A DNA stretch of 64,000 nt from Clostridia bacterium (GCA_017410325.1 JAFQRA010000021.1:124001-188000), one strand, 5' to 3'. Positions 49,001 through 58,218 are shown, counted from the stretch's first letter. Notes: a model not told the origin generated them from the sequence alone. Translations and numbers: made by a program.

Positions 49001-50266
49001 TTACAGATGTGCTTTTACGTTTCTGTCATAGTGTCCGCTGTCCGTGAAGCCTACGTCCGTGCGTAAGCATTCGCCCCACTTGAGCAGGATTTCCTCGTAT
49101 GTATCCGTGTAAACGTTTACTCTTGCAAAGCCGTCCTTTGCGCCCCTCAGACACCAGTCGGATTCCCACATACCGTGTGAGCTTGCCTTGTACGTCCACA
49201 AAAACCAGCTGTAATCGAGCTTTTCCATTGTATTGAAGCAGTTTTCCCAGGTTGTGTCACCGTGCGGGAAAAATTCACCCATCATCATCGGCACATCAAA
49301 GAAAATTGCCTTTGTAAAGAACGCAAAAACATTGAAAATAAAGTTTGAGTTGTTGTAGAAATGTACCTGATAAACAACGTTTTCCCAGCCCTTCATAAAT
49401 GCGTGGGGCAGGGCAATGGCCGTCCAGATAGCCTCCATTGTGATGATGTGGTTTTCGTCAACGGCTCTTACCGTATCGTAAAGGCGGGTGTAAATGAATT
49501 CGTTGTTGATTCTGCGCTGAATTTCACCGCAGTCAACGTCGCACATAGGCTCGTTGAGAAGGTCGTACATTGCAACGGCAGGCTCGTCCTTAAAGCGTGT
49601 TGCAATCTCTGTCCAAAGCTCGTCCGTCAGCTCACGGTATCTTTCGCCCTGTTCGGTGTCCTCGTAAAGTCCGCAGGAATTGCCCTTGCCGTTGTGGGGA
49701 GCATCGCTCTGGTAGCCGACTGCACCGTGCATATCAAGTATAACGTAAAGCTCTCTTTTGGCACATTCGCTGACTACCCATTCAAGGCGCGAAAAATCCC
49801 ATTCGCCGTTTTTGTCAAGGATTTTGGTGCCCTTGTCATCGTAATAGAAATTTCTGTACCAGAACGGTACTCTTACGGCGTTGAAGCCGAGGCTCTTTAT
49901 TTCGTCAAGGTCGTATTCCGTAATCCAGTTGTCCATATATGTATTGAAAAGCTCGTAAGCCTTGTCGCGTCCGAAGCGGTCTTCAAGCTCGGTGAGCACC
50001 GTGTAGTGGTCAAGCTTTTCCTCGTACGGGCCGTAAGGAGAGAGCCAGTCCTCCCATATCATCCACGAGCCGAGGTTGACACCCTTGAGGGTTATCTCCT
50101 CACCCTTGCGGCTGACTATTTTCTGCCCCTTGGCTGAAAGGAAATCATCCTGAGTAAAGCCTGCTGCGGTGTCGTCACTTGTCTGTGCCGTGCCCGCAAA
50201 GTAGGTGCAGGAAAGCACGCAGGCAATGCACAGCAATACGGCAACGGCTCTTCTGACAGTTTTCAT
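49001..50266 (-). CDS. Secreted GH5 family glucanase
   Basis: 421 residues. Signal peptide about 1-27. The start of the catalytic domain is GVNLGSWMIWEDWLSP, a wording found in exo-beta-1,3-glucanase-like GH5 enzymes. LDMHGAVGYQSD follows; the acid/base is Glu239 in DLLNEPM and the nucleophile Glu331 in MMMGEFFPHG. GGAGG precedes the ATG. First gene of the minus-strand operon with GxGYxYP and GH16, a likely extracellular beta-glucan degrading set. Confidence 0.88.
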   Translation of the reverse strand: MKTVRRAVAVLLCIACVLSCTYFAGTAQTSDDTAAGFTQDDFLSAKGQKIVSRKGEEITLKGVNLGSWMIWEDWLSPYGPYEEKLDHYTVLTELEDRFGRDKAYELFNTYMDNWITEYDLDEIKSLGFNAVRVPFWYRNFYYDDKGTKILDKNGEWDFSRLEWVVSECAKRELYVILDMHGAVGYQSDAPHNGKGNSCGLYEDTEQGERYRELTDELWTEIATRFKDEPAVAMYDLLNEPMCDVDCGEIQRRINNEFIYTRLYDTVRAVDENHIITMEAIWTAIALPHAFMKGWENVVYQVHFYNNSNFIFNVFAFFTKAIFFDVPMMMGEFFPHGDTTWENCFNTMEKLDYSWFLWTYKASSHGMWESDWCLRGAKDGFARVNVYTDTYEEILLKWGECLRTDVGFTDSGHYDRNVKAHL

Positions 50267-50304
50267 AATGTACGGCCTCCATAAAAATTATTTTATTATT
50301 TTGA

Positions 50305-50333
50305 ATTATAGCATATAGTCTGTAATTTAACAA
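50305..50333 (-). promoter_or_regulatory. Promoter of the GH5-GxGYxYP-GH16 operon
   Basis: Minus strand TTGTTA (50333-50328), 17 bases, TATAAT (50310-50305). Confidence 0.7.
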
Positions 50334-50364
50334 TACTTTAATTTTTCGTATTTCACATATTTGC

Positions 50365-50393
50365 TTGACGGAATGAGTGTGAAACAATATAAT
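50365..50393 (+). promoter_or_regulatory. Promoter of the GH31-chromate transporter operon
   Basis: TTGACG (50365-50370), 17 bases, TATAAT (50388-50393). Its -35 is 32 bases from the leftward operon's -35, so the two promoters are back to back. Confidence 0.8.
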
Positions 50394-50424
50394 AATCAAA
50401 GAATACAAAAGGAGCTTGAAGTTT

Positions 50425-52716
50425 ATGCTTAAGAAGACTCTTGTGGCTGTAACGGATGCCGTTGCGGACAAATCACAGCTTTATGTCGGCGACGGCTGGC
50501 GCGTGACCTTTATTACCCCCCGTTTAATCCGCTTCGAAACAGGTGAATTCACCGACGAGCCGAGTACCGCCGTTTGGTTTCGGCGTTTTGAATGCGGCAA
50601 TATGTCCGTTGACAAAAACGGTAAAACAATTACGGTTGAAACCGATGAGGTTATTTACACAATAGAAAATCTTGTTCCCTGCAGCGTTTGCTTCAAGGAT
50701 ACGAAAAGGGTAGAGATTTTTTCGCGCCAGGAAAACCTGAAGGGTACACGCCGTACTCTTGATATGCAGTTCGGTGCAGCAAAGCTTGGCGACGGCTTTA
50801 TAACGAAGGGCGGAGCGTATCTTTTTGATGACAGCGCCTCTCTGCTGATTGATGAGAGCGGCCATTTCAAGAAGCGTACGGGCAAGGGCAAGGATTATTA
50901 TATGTTTGCCTACGGCAAGGATTACCGCGGAACAATAAATGCCTTTTATAAGATTTCCTCTGCCGTACCGCTTGTGCCGCGTTATGCGCTGGGCGTGTGG
51001 TGGAGCCGTTATCACGCCTACACACAGCAGGAATATCTAGACCTGATGCTGCGCTTTAAAAAAGAGGGTATTCCGCTTACCGTTGCAACCGTTGATATGG
51101 ACTGGCATTGGGTAAAAATCAAGGAAAAGTTCCAAATGGACTACAACGGCTGGACGGGTTATTCCTGGAATACCGATCTTTTCCCCGATTATAAGGGCTT
51201 TCTTAAAGAGCTTCACGATATGAATCTGCGTGTCACCGTAAACCTTCACCCTGCGGACGGTGTCAGGGAATACGAGGATATGTACGAGGATATGGCAAAA
51301 GCTGTCGGACTTGACCCGAAAACCGGGAAAGCGGTTGAGTTTGACTGCTCAAACGATGATTTCTGGAACGCTTATTTCGATATACTCCACAAGCCCTATG
51401 AAAAGGACGGAGTTGATTTCTGGTGGATAGACTGGCAGCAGGGCACAAAGAGCCGCGTTGACGGACTTGACCCGCTTACCGCGCTCAATCACTATCACTT
51501 CCTCGATATTGCAGAAAACGGCGAGCTGCCGTTGATTCTTTCACGCTATTCTGGTGCAGGCTCACATCGTTATCCGTTGGGCTTCTCGGGCGATACTGGC
51601 ATTACTTGGAAGGCACTCAATTTTCAGCCGTATTTTACCGCAACGGCTTCTAATGCCGCCTACAGCTGGTGGAGCCACGATATCGGCGGCCACATGTTCG
51701 GAATCAGAGATGATGAGCTTTATATCCGCTGGTTGCAGTACGGTGTTTTTTCACCGATAATGCGTCTTCATTCGAGCAACCTTATGCTGCTTGGCAAAGA
51801 GCCGTGGAAGTACAGCGGCGAGGTCTGCCGTGCCGCAAAGGAGTGGCTCAAGCTTCGCCACAGGCTTATTCCGTATATCTATACAATGGATCACCGCACT
51901 CACAGCGAGGGTACAGCTCTTTGTGAGCCGATGTACTATTCTTACCCCGAAGAGAAGCAGGCGTACGAAGTTCCCAACCAGTATATGTTCGGTTCTCAGC
52001 TTATGGTCTGCCCGATTACAAGTCCGAACAGCAAAAAAATGCTTATGGGAAGCACGAAAGCGTGGATTCCCGAAGGCAGATGGACAGATATCTTTACACT
52101 CAAAGCCTATGAAGGAAGTAAAGTGCTTGAACTTTACAGAGACACTGCAACTATGCCTGTTCTTGCAAAAGAGGGCGCAATTATTCCGCTTTCAGCCGAT
52201 GAAGGCAACATCTGCAAAAACCCTGAAAGCCTTGAAATATTGGCGTTTTCCGGCAACGGAAGCTTCACTCTTACCGAGGATGACGGCACAACGGACTTTG
52301 AAAACCGCACCGCAACCACTCAGTTTGAGATAAAGTACGAGGATTGTAAAGTAGAATTCCTTGTCAAGGCTTCGCAGGGAGATCTGAGCGTTATTCCCGA
52401 AAAGAGAAATTATAAAATCAGAATCCGTGACCTTGAAAAGGACTCGGAAGAGCTTGTCTTTGTTCTCGATGATGCCTGCGTTGCCGAAGACCACATTTTC
52501 ACCGCTGAAAATGTCACTCGCATCAAGGGCGAAAGCAGAGCGGAAAGAATTGAGCGCGTGCTTTCACGCTGGCAGGGAAAATCACTGAGGAAAGAGGCAC
52601 GCTACAGAATTCTCAGCAGAATAGAAGATAACGAAAAGCTTTACAAGCGTATGAAGCTTCTCGGAATACCCAAGGTTGTTGTAAACGCCGTAAGAGAAGA
52701 ATTGGAAAGCGAGTAA
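50425..52716 (+). CDS. GH31 family alpha-glycosidase
   Basis: 763 residues from the ATG at 50425 (AAGGAG ten bases upstream; a TTG at 50416 is too close). N-terminal beta-domain, then the barrel: GVWWSRYHAYTQQEY, VDMDWHWVK, nucleophile Asp336 in WWIDWQQG, acid/base Asp390 in FSGDTGITW, and HDIGGHMFG. The C-terminal beta domains carry an extra helical end (SRWQGKSLRKEARYRILSRI, about 710-730) that is not usual for GH31. No signal peptide, so cytoplasmic oligosaccharide trimming is likely. First of an operon with two transporter halves. Confidence 0.92.
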   Translation: MLKKTLVAVTDAVADKSQLYVGDGWRVTFITPRLIRFETGEFTDEPSTAVWFRRFECGNMSVDKNGKTITVETDEVIYTIENLVPCSVCFKDTKRVEIFSRQENLKGTRRTLDMQFGAAKLGDGFITKGGAYLFDDSASLLIDESGHFKKRTGKGKDYYMFAYGKDYRGTINAFYKISSAVPLVPRYALGVWWSRYHAYTQQEYLDLMLRFKKEGIPLTVATVDMDWHWVKIKEKFQMDYNGWTGYSWNTDLFPDYKGFLKELHDMNLRVTVNLHPADGVREYEDMYEDMAKAVGLDPKTGKAVEFDCSNDDFWNAYFDILHKPYEKDGVDFWWIDWQQGTKSRVDGLDPLTALNHYHFLDIAENGELPLILSRYSGAGSHRYPLGFSGDTGITWKALNFQPYFTATASNAAYSWWSHDIGGHMFGIRDDELYIRWLQYGVFSPIMRLHSSNLMLLGKEPWKYSGEVCRAAKEWLKLRHRLIPYIYTMDHRTHSEGTALCEPMYYSYPEEKQAYEVPNQYMFGSQLMVCPITSPNSKKMLMGSTKAWIPEGRWTDIFTLKAYEGSKVLELYRDTATMPVLAKEGAIIPLSADEGNICKNPESLEILAFSGNGSFTLTEDDGTTDFENRTATTQFEIKYEDCKVEFLVKASQGDLSVIPEKRNYKIRIRDLEKDSEELVFVLDDACVAEDHIFTAENVTRIKGESRAERIERVLSRWQGKSLRKEARYRILSRIEDNEKLYKRMKLLGIPKVVVNAVREELESE

Positions 52717-52721
52717 GATAA

Positions 52722-53303
52722 ATGGAACAGAATAACAAAAAAGAGAGCAGAGGAAGGCTGCTTGCACAGCTTTTTGTGTCCTTTGCCAAAATTGGTGTGA
52801 TGACCTTCGGCGGCGGTCTTGCAATGCTGCCTATGCTTGAAAGAGAGCTTGTTGAAAGCAAAAAATGGGTTACGACCCAAGAAATACTTGACTATTATGC
52901 CGTCGGTCAATGTACCCCAGGCATAATTGCGGTAAATACAGCGACCTTTGTCGGCTATAAAAAGTCAAAGGTTTTGGGCTCGGTTGTTGCAACACTCGGT
53001 ATGGTTTTTCCCTCGCTTGTTATTATCAGCGTAATTGCCGCCGTGCTGAGTAACTTTGCTGATATTCCTGCCGTACAGCACGCATTTGCAGGCATCAGAA
53101 TAGCTGTATGTGCGCTTATTGCATCTGCCGTAATCAAGCTTGCAAAAAGCAACGTCAAGAATCTCACTCAGATTATAATTGCTGTTGCCGCGTTTATCAT
53201 AATTGCGGTTTTCGGCGCAAGTCCCGTTGTTGTCGTAATCGCTTCGGCAATTGCAGGCCTTCTTCTCGGTAAATTCGGCAAGAAGGAGGCGGCTGAAAAA
53301 TGA
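52722..53303 (+). CDS. Chromate transporter-family protein, half 1
   Basis: 193 residues, one ChrA domain with about five or six membrane helices. Signature FGGGLAMLPMLERELVE (about 29-45) and CTPGIIAVNTATFVGYK (about 64-80). The split two-gene form is common in Bacillota; the halves pair to form one carrier. The natural substrate in gut clostridia is uncertain and need not be chromate. It starts 5 bases after GH31 and overlaps half 2 by ATGA. Confidence 0.88.
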   Translation: MEQNNKKESRGRLLAQLFVSFAKIGVMTFGGGLAMLPMLERELVESKKWVTTQEILDYYAVGQCTPGIIAVNTATFVGYKKSKVLGSVVATLGMVFPSLVIISVIAAVLSNFADIPAVQHAFAGIRIAVCALIASAVIKLAKSNVKNLTQIIIAVAAFIIIAVFGASPVVVVIASAIAGLLLGKFGKKEAAEK

Positions 53304-53884
53304 TGGATACTCTGATGAATATTCTTACTCTTTGCTTTGAATTTTTCAAAACGGGTCTTTTCGCTGTCGGCGGCGGACTTGCAACCCTGCCCTTCCTTTC
53401 CGAAATGGCGGACAAATACCCGTGGTTTACTCACGAACAGCTTGCCGATATGATAGCCGTTTCGGAGTCAACTCCCGGTCCGATAGGTGTCAATATGGCA
53501 ACTTATGTCGGCTTCCGTGTGTGCGGAATCCCCGGCTCGGTTCTTGCAACGCTTTCGCTTGTGCTTCCATCGCTCATCATTATTGTTATCGTTGCAAAAA
53601 TGATGAACAAATATATGTCTAACAAGTATGTTCAGTGGGCATTCAGCGGCCTTCGTCCTGCCGTAACGGGTCTTATTGCCGCCGCGGGCTGGAGTGTAGT
53701 TGAGCTGGCGCTTCTTGACCTTACAGATTTTAACATCGCACGCTTCTGGGAAGCGATAAATATTCCTGCAGTTATAATTTTTGCTGTTGTGCTTTTCCTT
53801 GCACAGTTCAAAAAAACAAAAAAACTGCACCCGATAGTCTTCATCGGTGCGTGTGCAGTTCTCGGAATATTGCTCAAGCTGTAA
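53300..53884 (+). CDS. Chromate transporter-family protein, half 2
   Basis: 194 residues. Same ChrA signature in the second wording: VGGGLATLPFLSEMADKYPW (about 23-42) and STPGPIGVNMATYVGF. About six membrane helices. Translationally coupled to half 1 (ATGA overlap) and followed by a terminator. Co-transcription with a GH31 enzyme hints that the carrier may move a sugar-linked anion, which is speculation. Confidence 0.88.
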   Translation: MMDTLMNILTLCFEFFKTGLFAVGGGLATLPFLSEMADKYPWFTHEQLADMIAVSESTPGPIGVNMATYVGFRVCGIPGSVLATLSLVLPSLIIIVIVAKMMNKYMSNKYVQWAFSGLRPAVTGLIAAAGWSVVELALLDLTDFNIARFWEAINIPAVIIFAVVLFLAQFKKTKKLHPIVFIGACAVLGILLKL

Positions 53885-53887
53885 AAT

Positions 53888-53928
53888 ACCGCCGTACCTG
53901 TATAAAAGCAGATACGGCGGTTTTATTA
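53888..53928. terminator. Terminator between convergent operons
   Basis: 13-bp stem with one mismatch, ACCGCCGTACCTG (53888-53900) with CAGATACGGCGGT (53909-53921), then TTTATTATT. Confidence 0.82.
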
Positions 53929-53929
53929 T

Positions 53930-54628
53930 TCAGTTTTGTTTTGCCCTTTCTATAAGCTTTTTGGTTATCAGGCTTGCAACCGTTGCAAAAACAACGATAA
54001 CGGCAACGGGAATAGCCACTACCCACGGCTGTTCTCCGACAGTCTTAAGCGTACAGCCAAAGAAGGTGTAAACAATAGCCAGCGGCAGCGTTCCCAGATT
54101 GCCGCCAATCATAAACGATTTGTAGGATATACCCATTGCGCCGAAAAGCAGGCTTGAAAGGTCGCCGGGTATCAGGCCGGAAAGCTTAACCGCAAAAGTC
54201 ATCTGCGTTTCGTTTGCACCTGCAAAATCATCCAGCTTCTTGACCGCCTTGAATTTGCCCTTGAGCGCGTCAGCCATTCCCGCTCCTGTGAATTTGCCGA
54301 GGAAATAGGGGATTGACAGACTGAGAAAGCTTGAAATTATATTTACAAGGAGTGCAAGCCAGAAATTCGGCAGAAGGTACGCGCAAACGGAAAAAACAAC
54401 CGCAGGCGGGAAAACAAGTGCAAAGGATTTGACAACGGAGAAAAGAATTATGCCTAACGAAATTGCAAGTGTACCGCCGGTAATCTGCTCGCAAAGCTGA
54501 GGTATGTTGGTAACCTTGATGTTGTATTTCTTTGTAAGCACAAGGCAAAGCACAACCATCGCAGCCATAAAAATGCCTGCAATAACCTGCAGTACCTTGA
54601 TGAGCTTACCGTAATTCTTCCCGGACAT
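53930..54628 (-). CDS. VTT/TVP38-type (SNARE-associated, DedA-like) membrane protein
   Basis: 232 residues from the ATG at 54628 (GGGAG upstream). About five membrane helices. VTT-domain wording: VFPPAVVFSVCAYLLPNFWL (about 72-91), then GKFTGAGMAD and KLSGLIPGDLSSLLFGAMGI, followed by LGTLPLAIVY. DedA-like proteins of this kind help lipid-carrier recycling or membrane homeostasis. Monocistronic, 70 bases downstream of the DeoR gene on the same strand. Confidence 0.85.
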   Translation of the reverse strand: MSGKNYGKLIKVLQVIAGIFMAAMVVLCLVLTKKYNIKVTNIPQLCEQITGGTLAISLGIILFSVVKSFALVFPPAVVFSVCAYLLPNFWLALLVNIISSFLSLSIPYFLGKFTGAGMADALKGKFKAVKKLDDFAGANETQMTFAVKLSGLIPGDLSSLLFGAMGISYKSFMIGGNLGTLPLAIVYTFFGCTLKTVGEQPWVVAIPVAVIVVFATVASLITKKLIERAKQN

Positions 54629-54698
54629 AAAACTTCTCCCTAAAAATAATGTTTTAATAAACATACATTATTATGTGCTTTTTGTCAATTACGGTTGA

Positions 54699-55481
54699 TT
54701 ATACAACGTTTTCGGCTATTACTACCTCCACTCCGATTTCGTCAAACTGCTTCAAATCTTCTTCCGAGGCATCCCAATCGGTTATGAGGGTGTTGAGCTT
54801 GCTTGCGGGACAAATACTTATCACCGACTCGAAGCCGATTTTTTCCGTGGGGTAAAGTCCGTAGACCTTTCCGGAATTTGCGATTACGGTGTTAGTCAGC
54901 TCGATGCTTCTTGATTTCTGGATAGATAAACCGAAGCCGGCTGAAATGCACGCGGAAGTGATGAAGCACTTGTCAAAGCGCAGTCTTTTGATAACGGAAA
55001 GGGTAAAGCTGTCGTAAAAACAGCCGTTTTTCTCCATTTCGCCGCCCGTGAGAATAACGCTTACATCAACATTTTTTCTCAAAACCTCTGCAATGGCAAC
55101 TGAATTGGTAACAACCGTGCATTTTAACGCTTCGGGAATATTCTGCGCCATAAGATAGCCGACGCTTGCGTTTGTGATATAAACAATGTCGTTTTCCTCT
55201 ATCTGTTCAACCGCCTTTTTTGCGATTGACAGGTAGTTTTCTTTTATGCTTTCAACTCTTTCGGCAGGGGAGAGGTCACGGCACATATTACCGCCGACCT
55301 GCTTTACGGGGATTGCACCGCCGTGCGTGCGCTTAAGCAAGCCCTTTTCCTCCAAAATACGCAGGTCTCTTTTGGCAGAATCGTAGCTTACGCCGAATTT
55401 TTCCTGAATTTCGCCGTTGGAAATCCTGCCCGTTTCGTTAAGGTAATCGAGAATAGCCTGATGTCTTTCTTCTATAAACAT
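54699..55481 (-). CDS. DeoR-family transcriptional regulator
   Basis: 260 residues. Winged HTH at about 3-60: RHQAILDYLNETGRISNGEI and YDSAKRDLRILEEKGLLKRTHGG, split as YDSAKRDLRILEEKG and KRTHGGAIP. The effector half (about 80-250) is the sugar-phosphate isomerase-like DeoR domain with NSVAIAEVL and ILTGGEMEKNGCF. It should answer a sugar phosphate. No sugar operon lies beside it, so the target may be itself or a distant gene. TTTCGTG words near its start and the GTTAAC palindrome in its promoter are candidate operators. Confidence 0.9.
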   Translation of the reverse strand: MFIEERHQAILDYLNETGRISNGEIQEKFGVSYDSAKRDLRILEEKGLLKRTHGGAIPVKQVGGNMCRDLSPAERVESIKENYLSIAKKAVEQIEENDIVYITNASVGYLMAQNIPEALKCTVVTNSVAIAEVLRKNVDVSVILTGGEMEKNGCFYDSFTLSVIKRLRFDKCFITSACISAGFGLSIQKSRSIELTNTVIANSGKVYGLYPTEKIGFESVISICPASKLNTLITDWDASEEDLKQFDEIGVEVVIAENVV

Positions 55482-55547
55482 ATTTTTACCTCATTTCGTG
55501 TAATTTCGTGAAATAACGGGAATGTCGACCTTCCCTGTTTCGAGTAT

Positions 55548-55576
55548 ACAATAGCACGGTTGTTAACGAATGTCAA
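55548..55576 (-). promoter_or_regulatory. Promoter of the DeoR gene with palindrome in the spacer
   Basis: Minus strand TTGACA (55576-55571), 17 bases, TATTGT (55553-55548). The spacer holds TTCGTTAACAA, a near-perfect palindrome, suitable for autoregulation. Confidence 0.65.
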
Positions 55577-55585
55577 TAGGAAAAT

Positions 55586-55625
55586 AAAAAAATCGTGAAA
55601 GTTCGTTAAATAAACTTTCACGATT
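55586..55625 (-). terminator. Terminator of the rfb genes
   Basis: Perfect 13-bp stem AATCGTGAAAGTT (55591-55603) with AACTTTCACGATT (55613-55625); on the minus strand seven T follow. Confidence 0.9.
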
Positions 55626-55637
55626 CGGGAATTAATG

Positions 55638-56480
55638 TTATTTAATTTCTTCCAAAAACCTGCCCAATGCGTCTTTCCAATCGGGTAGGGGAGAGAAGCC
55701 GTTATCGAGCAGCTTCTGCTTGGAGAGCTTGCTGTTCATCGGGCGTTTTGCTTTGGCGGGGTACTCGCTTGAGGTTATGGGTACAACTCTTGCGTTTGAG
55801 CCGGACTGACGCATAATCTCGTAGGCAAATTCCGCCCAAGAGCAGAAGCCCTCGTTCGTTGCGTGGTATGTACCGTATCTGTCCGTTTCAAGCATATCAC
55901 AGATAAGTTTTGCAAGGTCTTTTGTGTAGGTAGGCGAGCCGAACTGGTCGCAGACAACGTTGAGTGTATCTCTTTCGCTTCCGAGGCGGAGCATCGTTTT
56001 GACGAAATTGCTGCCGTTTGCACCGAATACCCACGCCGTGCGCACGATGAAGTGCTTTGCAAGGCTTTGCCTTACCGCGTTTTCACCGCCGAGCTTTGTC
56101 AAGCCGTAAACCGTCTGCGGATTTGTTTTGTCTTCGGTTTCATACGGCTCTTTTTTCTCGCCGTCAAAAACATAGTCCGTGCTGACGTACACGAATTTAA
56201 CGTCAAGGTTTTTGCAGGCGGTGCAGAGGTTTTTTGTGCCTGCAACGTTTACGGCGTAGCAGTTGACGCTGTCCTCCTCTGCCTTGTCAACAGCCGTGTA
56301 TGCGGCGCAGTGAACAACAGCATCGGGTCTGAAAGCCTGTACAAAGCCCGTTGTGCTGTCTGCGTTTGTCAGGTCAAAATCCGCCTTGTCTGCGGCAAGG
56401 CAGGTTTCGCCCTTTGCTTTGAGCAGCTCGTAAACGTCGTGGCCCAGCTGTCCTGCACAGCCGGTGATTAAAACTCGCAT
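55638..56480 (-). CDS. rfbD: dTDP-4-dehydrorhamnose reductase
   Basis: 280 residues. Extended SDR fold: NADPH site VLITGCAGQLGHDV, VHCAAYTAVDKAEED (about 57-71), YVSTDYVFDG (about 106-115) and catalytic YGLTK (Tyr/Lys, about 130-134). It makes dTDP-L-rhamnose, the last step of the pathway. GAGG precedes the ATG. It is separated from rfbC by 161 bases holding a repeat and hairpin, unlike the tight rfbA-rfbC junction. Confidence 0.95.
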   Translation of the reverse strand: MRVLITGCAGQLGHDVYELLKAKGETCLAADKADFDLTNADSTTGFVQAFRPDAVVHCAAYTAVDKAEEDSVNCYAVNVAGTKNLCTACKNLDVKFVYVSTDYVFDGEKKEPYETEDKTNPQTVYGLTKLGGENAVRQSLAKHFIVRTAWVFGANGSNFVKTMLRLGSERDTLNVVCDQFGSPTYTKDLAKLICDMLETDRYGTYHATNEGFCSWAEFAYEIMRQSGSNARVVPITSSEYPAKAKRPMNSKLSKQKLLDNGFSPLPDWKDALGRFLEEIK

Positions 56481-56506
56481 AATTCTTCCTCACTTGTACG
56501 TAAATG

Positions 56507-56558
56507 AATGCAGAATGCAAAGTGCAAAATGCAAAGTTGAAGGTGGGCTTACGCCCAC
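56507..56558. repeat. TGCAAA-iterated dispersed repeat, copy 2, with hairpin
   Basis: AATGCAGAATGCAAAGTGCA then AAATGCAAAGTTGAAGG (56507-56543), followed by GTGGGC-ttac-GCCCAC (56543-56558). Related to the element at 8193-8225. It sits inside the rfb operon between rfbC and rfbD. Confidence 0.65.
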
Positions 56559-56610
56559 ACCCATTATAAATTTGGCATATTGGTGTTGTTTAATGTTTTA
56601 CTTAAATTTA

Positions 56611-56634
56611 TCGGGCGGAAAACAATCCGCCCGA
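56611..56634 (-). terminator. Hairpin after rfbC, possible attenuator
   Basis: Perfect 9-bp GC-rich stem TCGGGCGGA (56611-56619) with TCCGCCCGA (56626-56634), just after the rfbC stop. No T run follows on the minus strand, so read-through into rfbD is likely. Confidence 0.5.
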
Positions 56635-56641
56635 AGTCAAG

Positions 56642-57211
56642 TTAATATGTAAATTTAACGTCGCTGTCCTTCAGCAGGGGGGCAGAGCTGTCCTTTGCCG
56701 AAAGCACGGGGCTTTCAATTCCCCAGTCGACATTGATGTCGGGGTCGTTAAAGGCTATGCTTCTGTCTGCGCTCGGCTCGTAGTAGCTGTCTGTCTTGTA
56801 CATAACCTCAACCTCGTCGGTAAGGGTTACAAAGCCGTGCAGAAAGCCCCTCGGAATAAAAAACTGCCTCTTGTTTTCTGCGGAAAGCTCAACCTTTATC
56901 CACTTCATATAGGTCGGTGAGCCCTCACGGATATCCACAGCTACATCGAGTATGGCGCCCTTTGTGCAGGTGATGAGCTTTGCCTGCGCAAACGGGTCGA
57001 GCTGGCAGTGAAGTCCTCTTAAAATACCCTTCTGTGCGGAATACGAGCGGTTGTCCTGTACGAAATCCGCCTTGATTCCGAGCTCCTCGTATTTCTTTTT
57101 GGAGTAGCTCTCGTAAAACCAGCCTCTTGAATCGCCGTGTACAAGCGGCTCAACGATAATTGCACCGTCAAGCTCGGTTTTAACGGCTGTGAGTGCCTTA
57201 TTCGGGGTCAT
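56642..57211 (-). CDS. rfbC: dTDP-4-dehydrorhamnose 3,5-epimerase
   Basis: 189 residues, cupin fold. Motifs [20 protein letters not shown] (catalytic His in RGLHC) and [14 protein letters not shown], plus Tyr in [10 protein letters not shown]. The ATG overlaps the rfbA stop by 14 bases and has GAGGAG nine bases upstream. Confidence 0.95.
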   Translation of the reverse strand: MTPNKALTAVKTELDGAIIVEPLVHGDSRGWFYESYSKKKYEELGIKADFVQDNRSYSAQKGILRGLHCQLDPFAQAKLITCTKGAILDVAVDIREGSPTYMKWIKVELSAENKRQFFIPRGFLHGFVTLTDEVEVMYKTDSYYEPSADRSIAFNDPDINVDWGIESPVLSAKDSSAPLLKDSDVKFTY

Positions 57212-58151
57212 AGCTGTCTTCTCCTCTGCCCCAGATGGGCCTTTCGTTCTGGCGGTTGTGTCTTGAATAAAGTATTCTGCCCTCAGCTACACGCCTTAAG
57301 TGCTCACCGTAGGGGGATTTGCCGTATTTTTCTGCGGATTCGAGAAGCTGCTTCTTGGAAATCCAGCGCATATTGTAGGCAATTTCCTCAAGTGCGGAAA
57401 TCTTGATTCCCTGAAGCTGCTCGATTGTGCGGATGAAGTTTGCCGCATCGTGAAGCGAATCAACCGTGCCCGTGTCAAGCCAGGCAAAGCCTCTGCCCAT
57501 AAGCTTGATGTCAAGTTCACCGTTTTCGAGGTAGATGCGGTTTATGTCGGTAATTTCAAGCTCACCGCGCTTGGAGGGCTTGAGCGATTTTGCATATTCA
57601 ACAACACGGTTGTCGTAGAAGTAAAGGCCTGTTACCGCATAGTTGGATTTCGGACATTCGGGCTTTTCCTCAATTGAAATAGGCTTGCCAGTTTCGTCAA
57701 ACTCAACAACGCCGAAAGCCTGCGGATTTTCAACGTAGTAGCCGAAAATTGTGGCACGCTTGTTGTTGGCGGCAGCGTGGCGAAGCATTGAGCCAAGGCC
57801 GTTGCCGTAGAAAATATTGTCGCCGAGCACCATTGCGACGTCGTCATCGCCGATAAATTCTTCGCCGATGATGAATGCCTGTGCAAGACCTTCGGGCTTT
57901 TCCTGGACGGCGTAGGACAGCTTTAGACCGAACTGTGAGCCGTCGCCCATAAGTGCCTCGAATTTCGGCGTGTCCGCAGGTGTGGAAATAATCAGAATTT
58001 CTCTGATGCCTGCGAGCATAAGTGTTGAAAGCGGATAATATATCATCGGCTTGTCGTAAACCGGTAAGAGCTGTTTACTGGTAACCATTGTAAGCGGATA
58101 AAGGCGTGTGCCAGAACCGCCTGCAAGGACTATACCTTTCAAATAATTCAC
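57198..58151 (-). CDS. rfbA: Glucose-1-phosphate thymidylyltransferase
   Basis: 317 residues from a GTG (AAAGG upstream). Nucleotide-binding [20 protein letters not shown], Mg site VLGDNIFYG, and sugar-binding [10 protein letters not shown]. It joins dTTP and glucose-1-phosphate. The tail is about 25 residues longer than usual (after ~290), basic and unremarkable. The 4,6-dehydratase gene rfbB, normally in this cluster, is absent between rfbA and rfbD and must be elsewhere. Confidence 0.95.
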   Translation of the reverse strand: MNYLKGIVLAGGSGTRLYPLTMVTSKQLLPVYDKPMIYYPLSTLMLAGIREILIISTPADTPKFEALMGDGSQFGLKLSYAVQEKPEGLAQAFIIGEEFIGDDDVAMVLGDNIFYGNGLGSMLRHAAANNKRATIFGYYVENPQAFGVVEFDETGKPISIEEKPECPKSNYAVTGLYFYDNRVVEYAKSLKPSKRGELEITDINRIYLENGELDIKLMGRGFAWLDTGTVDSLHDAANFIRTIEQLQGIKISALEEIAYNMRWISKKQLLESAEKYGKSPYGEHLRRVAEGRILYSRHNRQNERPIWGRGEDSYDPE

Positions 58152-58189
58152 AATCCTTTCGGCTGAAATAAGTATAATAACTTTTATTC

Positions 58190-58218
58190 AATATACTACT
58201 TTATTCCGCTTTAGTCAA
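58190..58218 (-). promoter_or_regulatory. Promoter of the rfbA-rfbC-rfbD operon
   Basis: Minus strand TTGACT (58218-58213), 17 bases, TATATT (58195-58190). Confidence 0.75.

Noticed and set aside
55863-56471. Long open frame antisense to rfbD (202 codons)
   Set aside because: Fully inside a clear gene on the other strand, no ribosome site, Cys-rich composition typical of a shadow frame.
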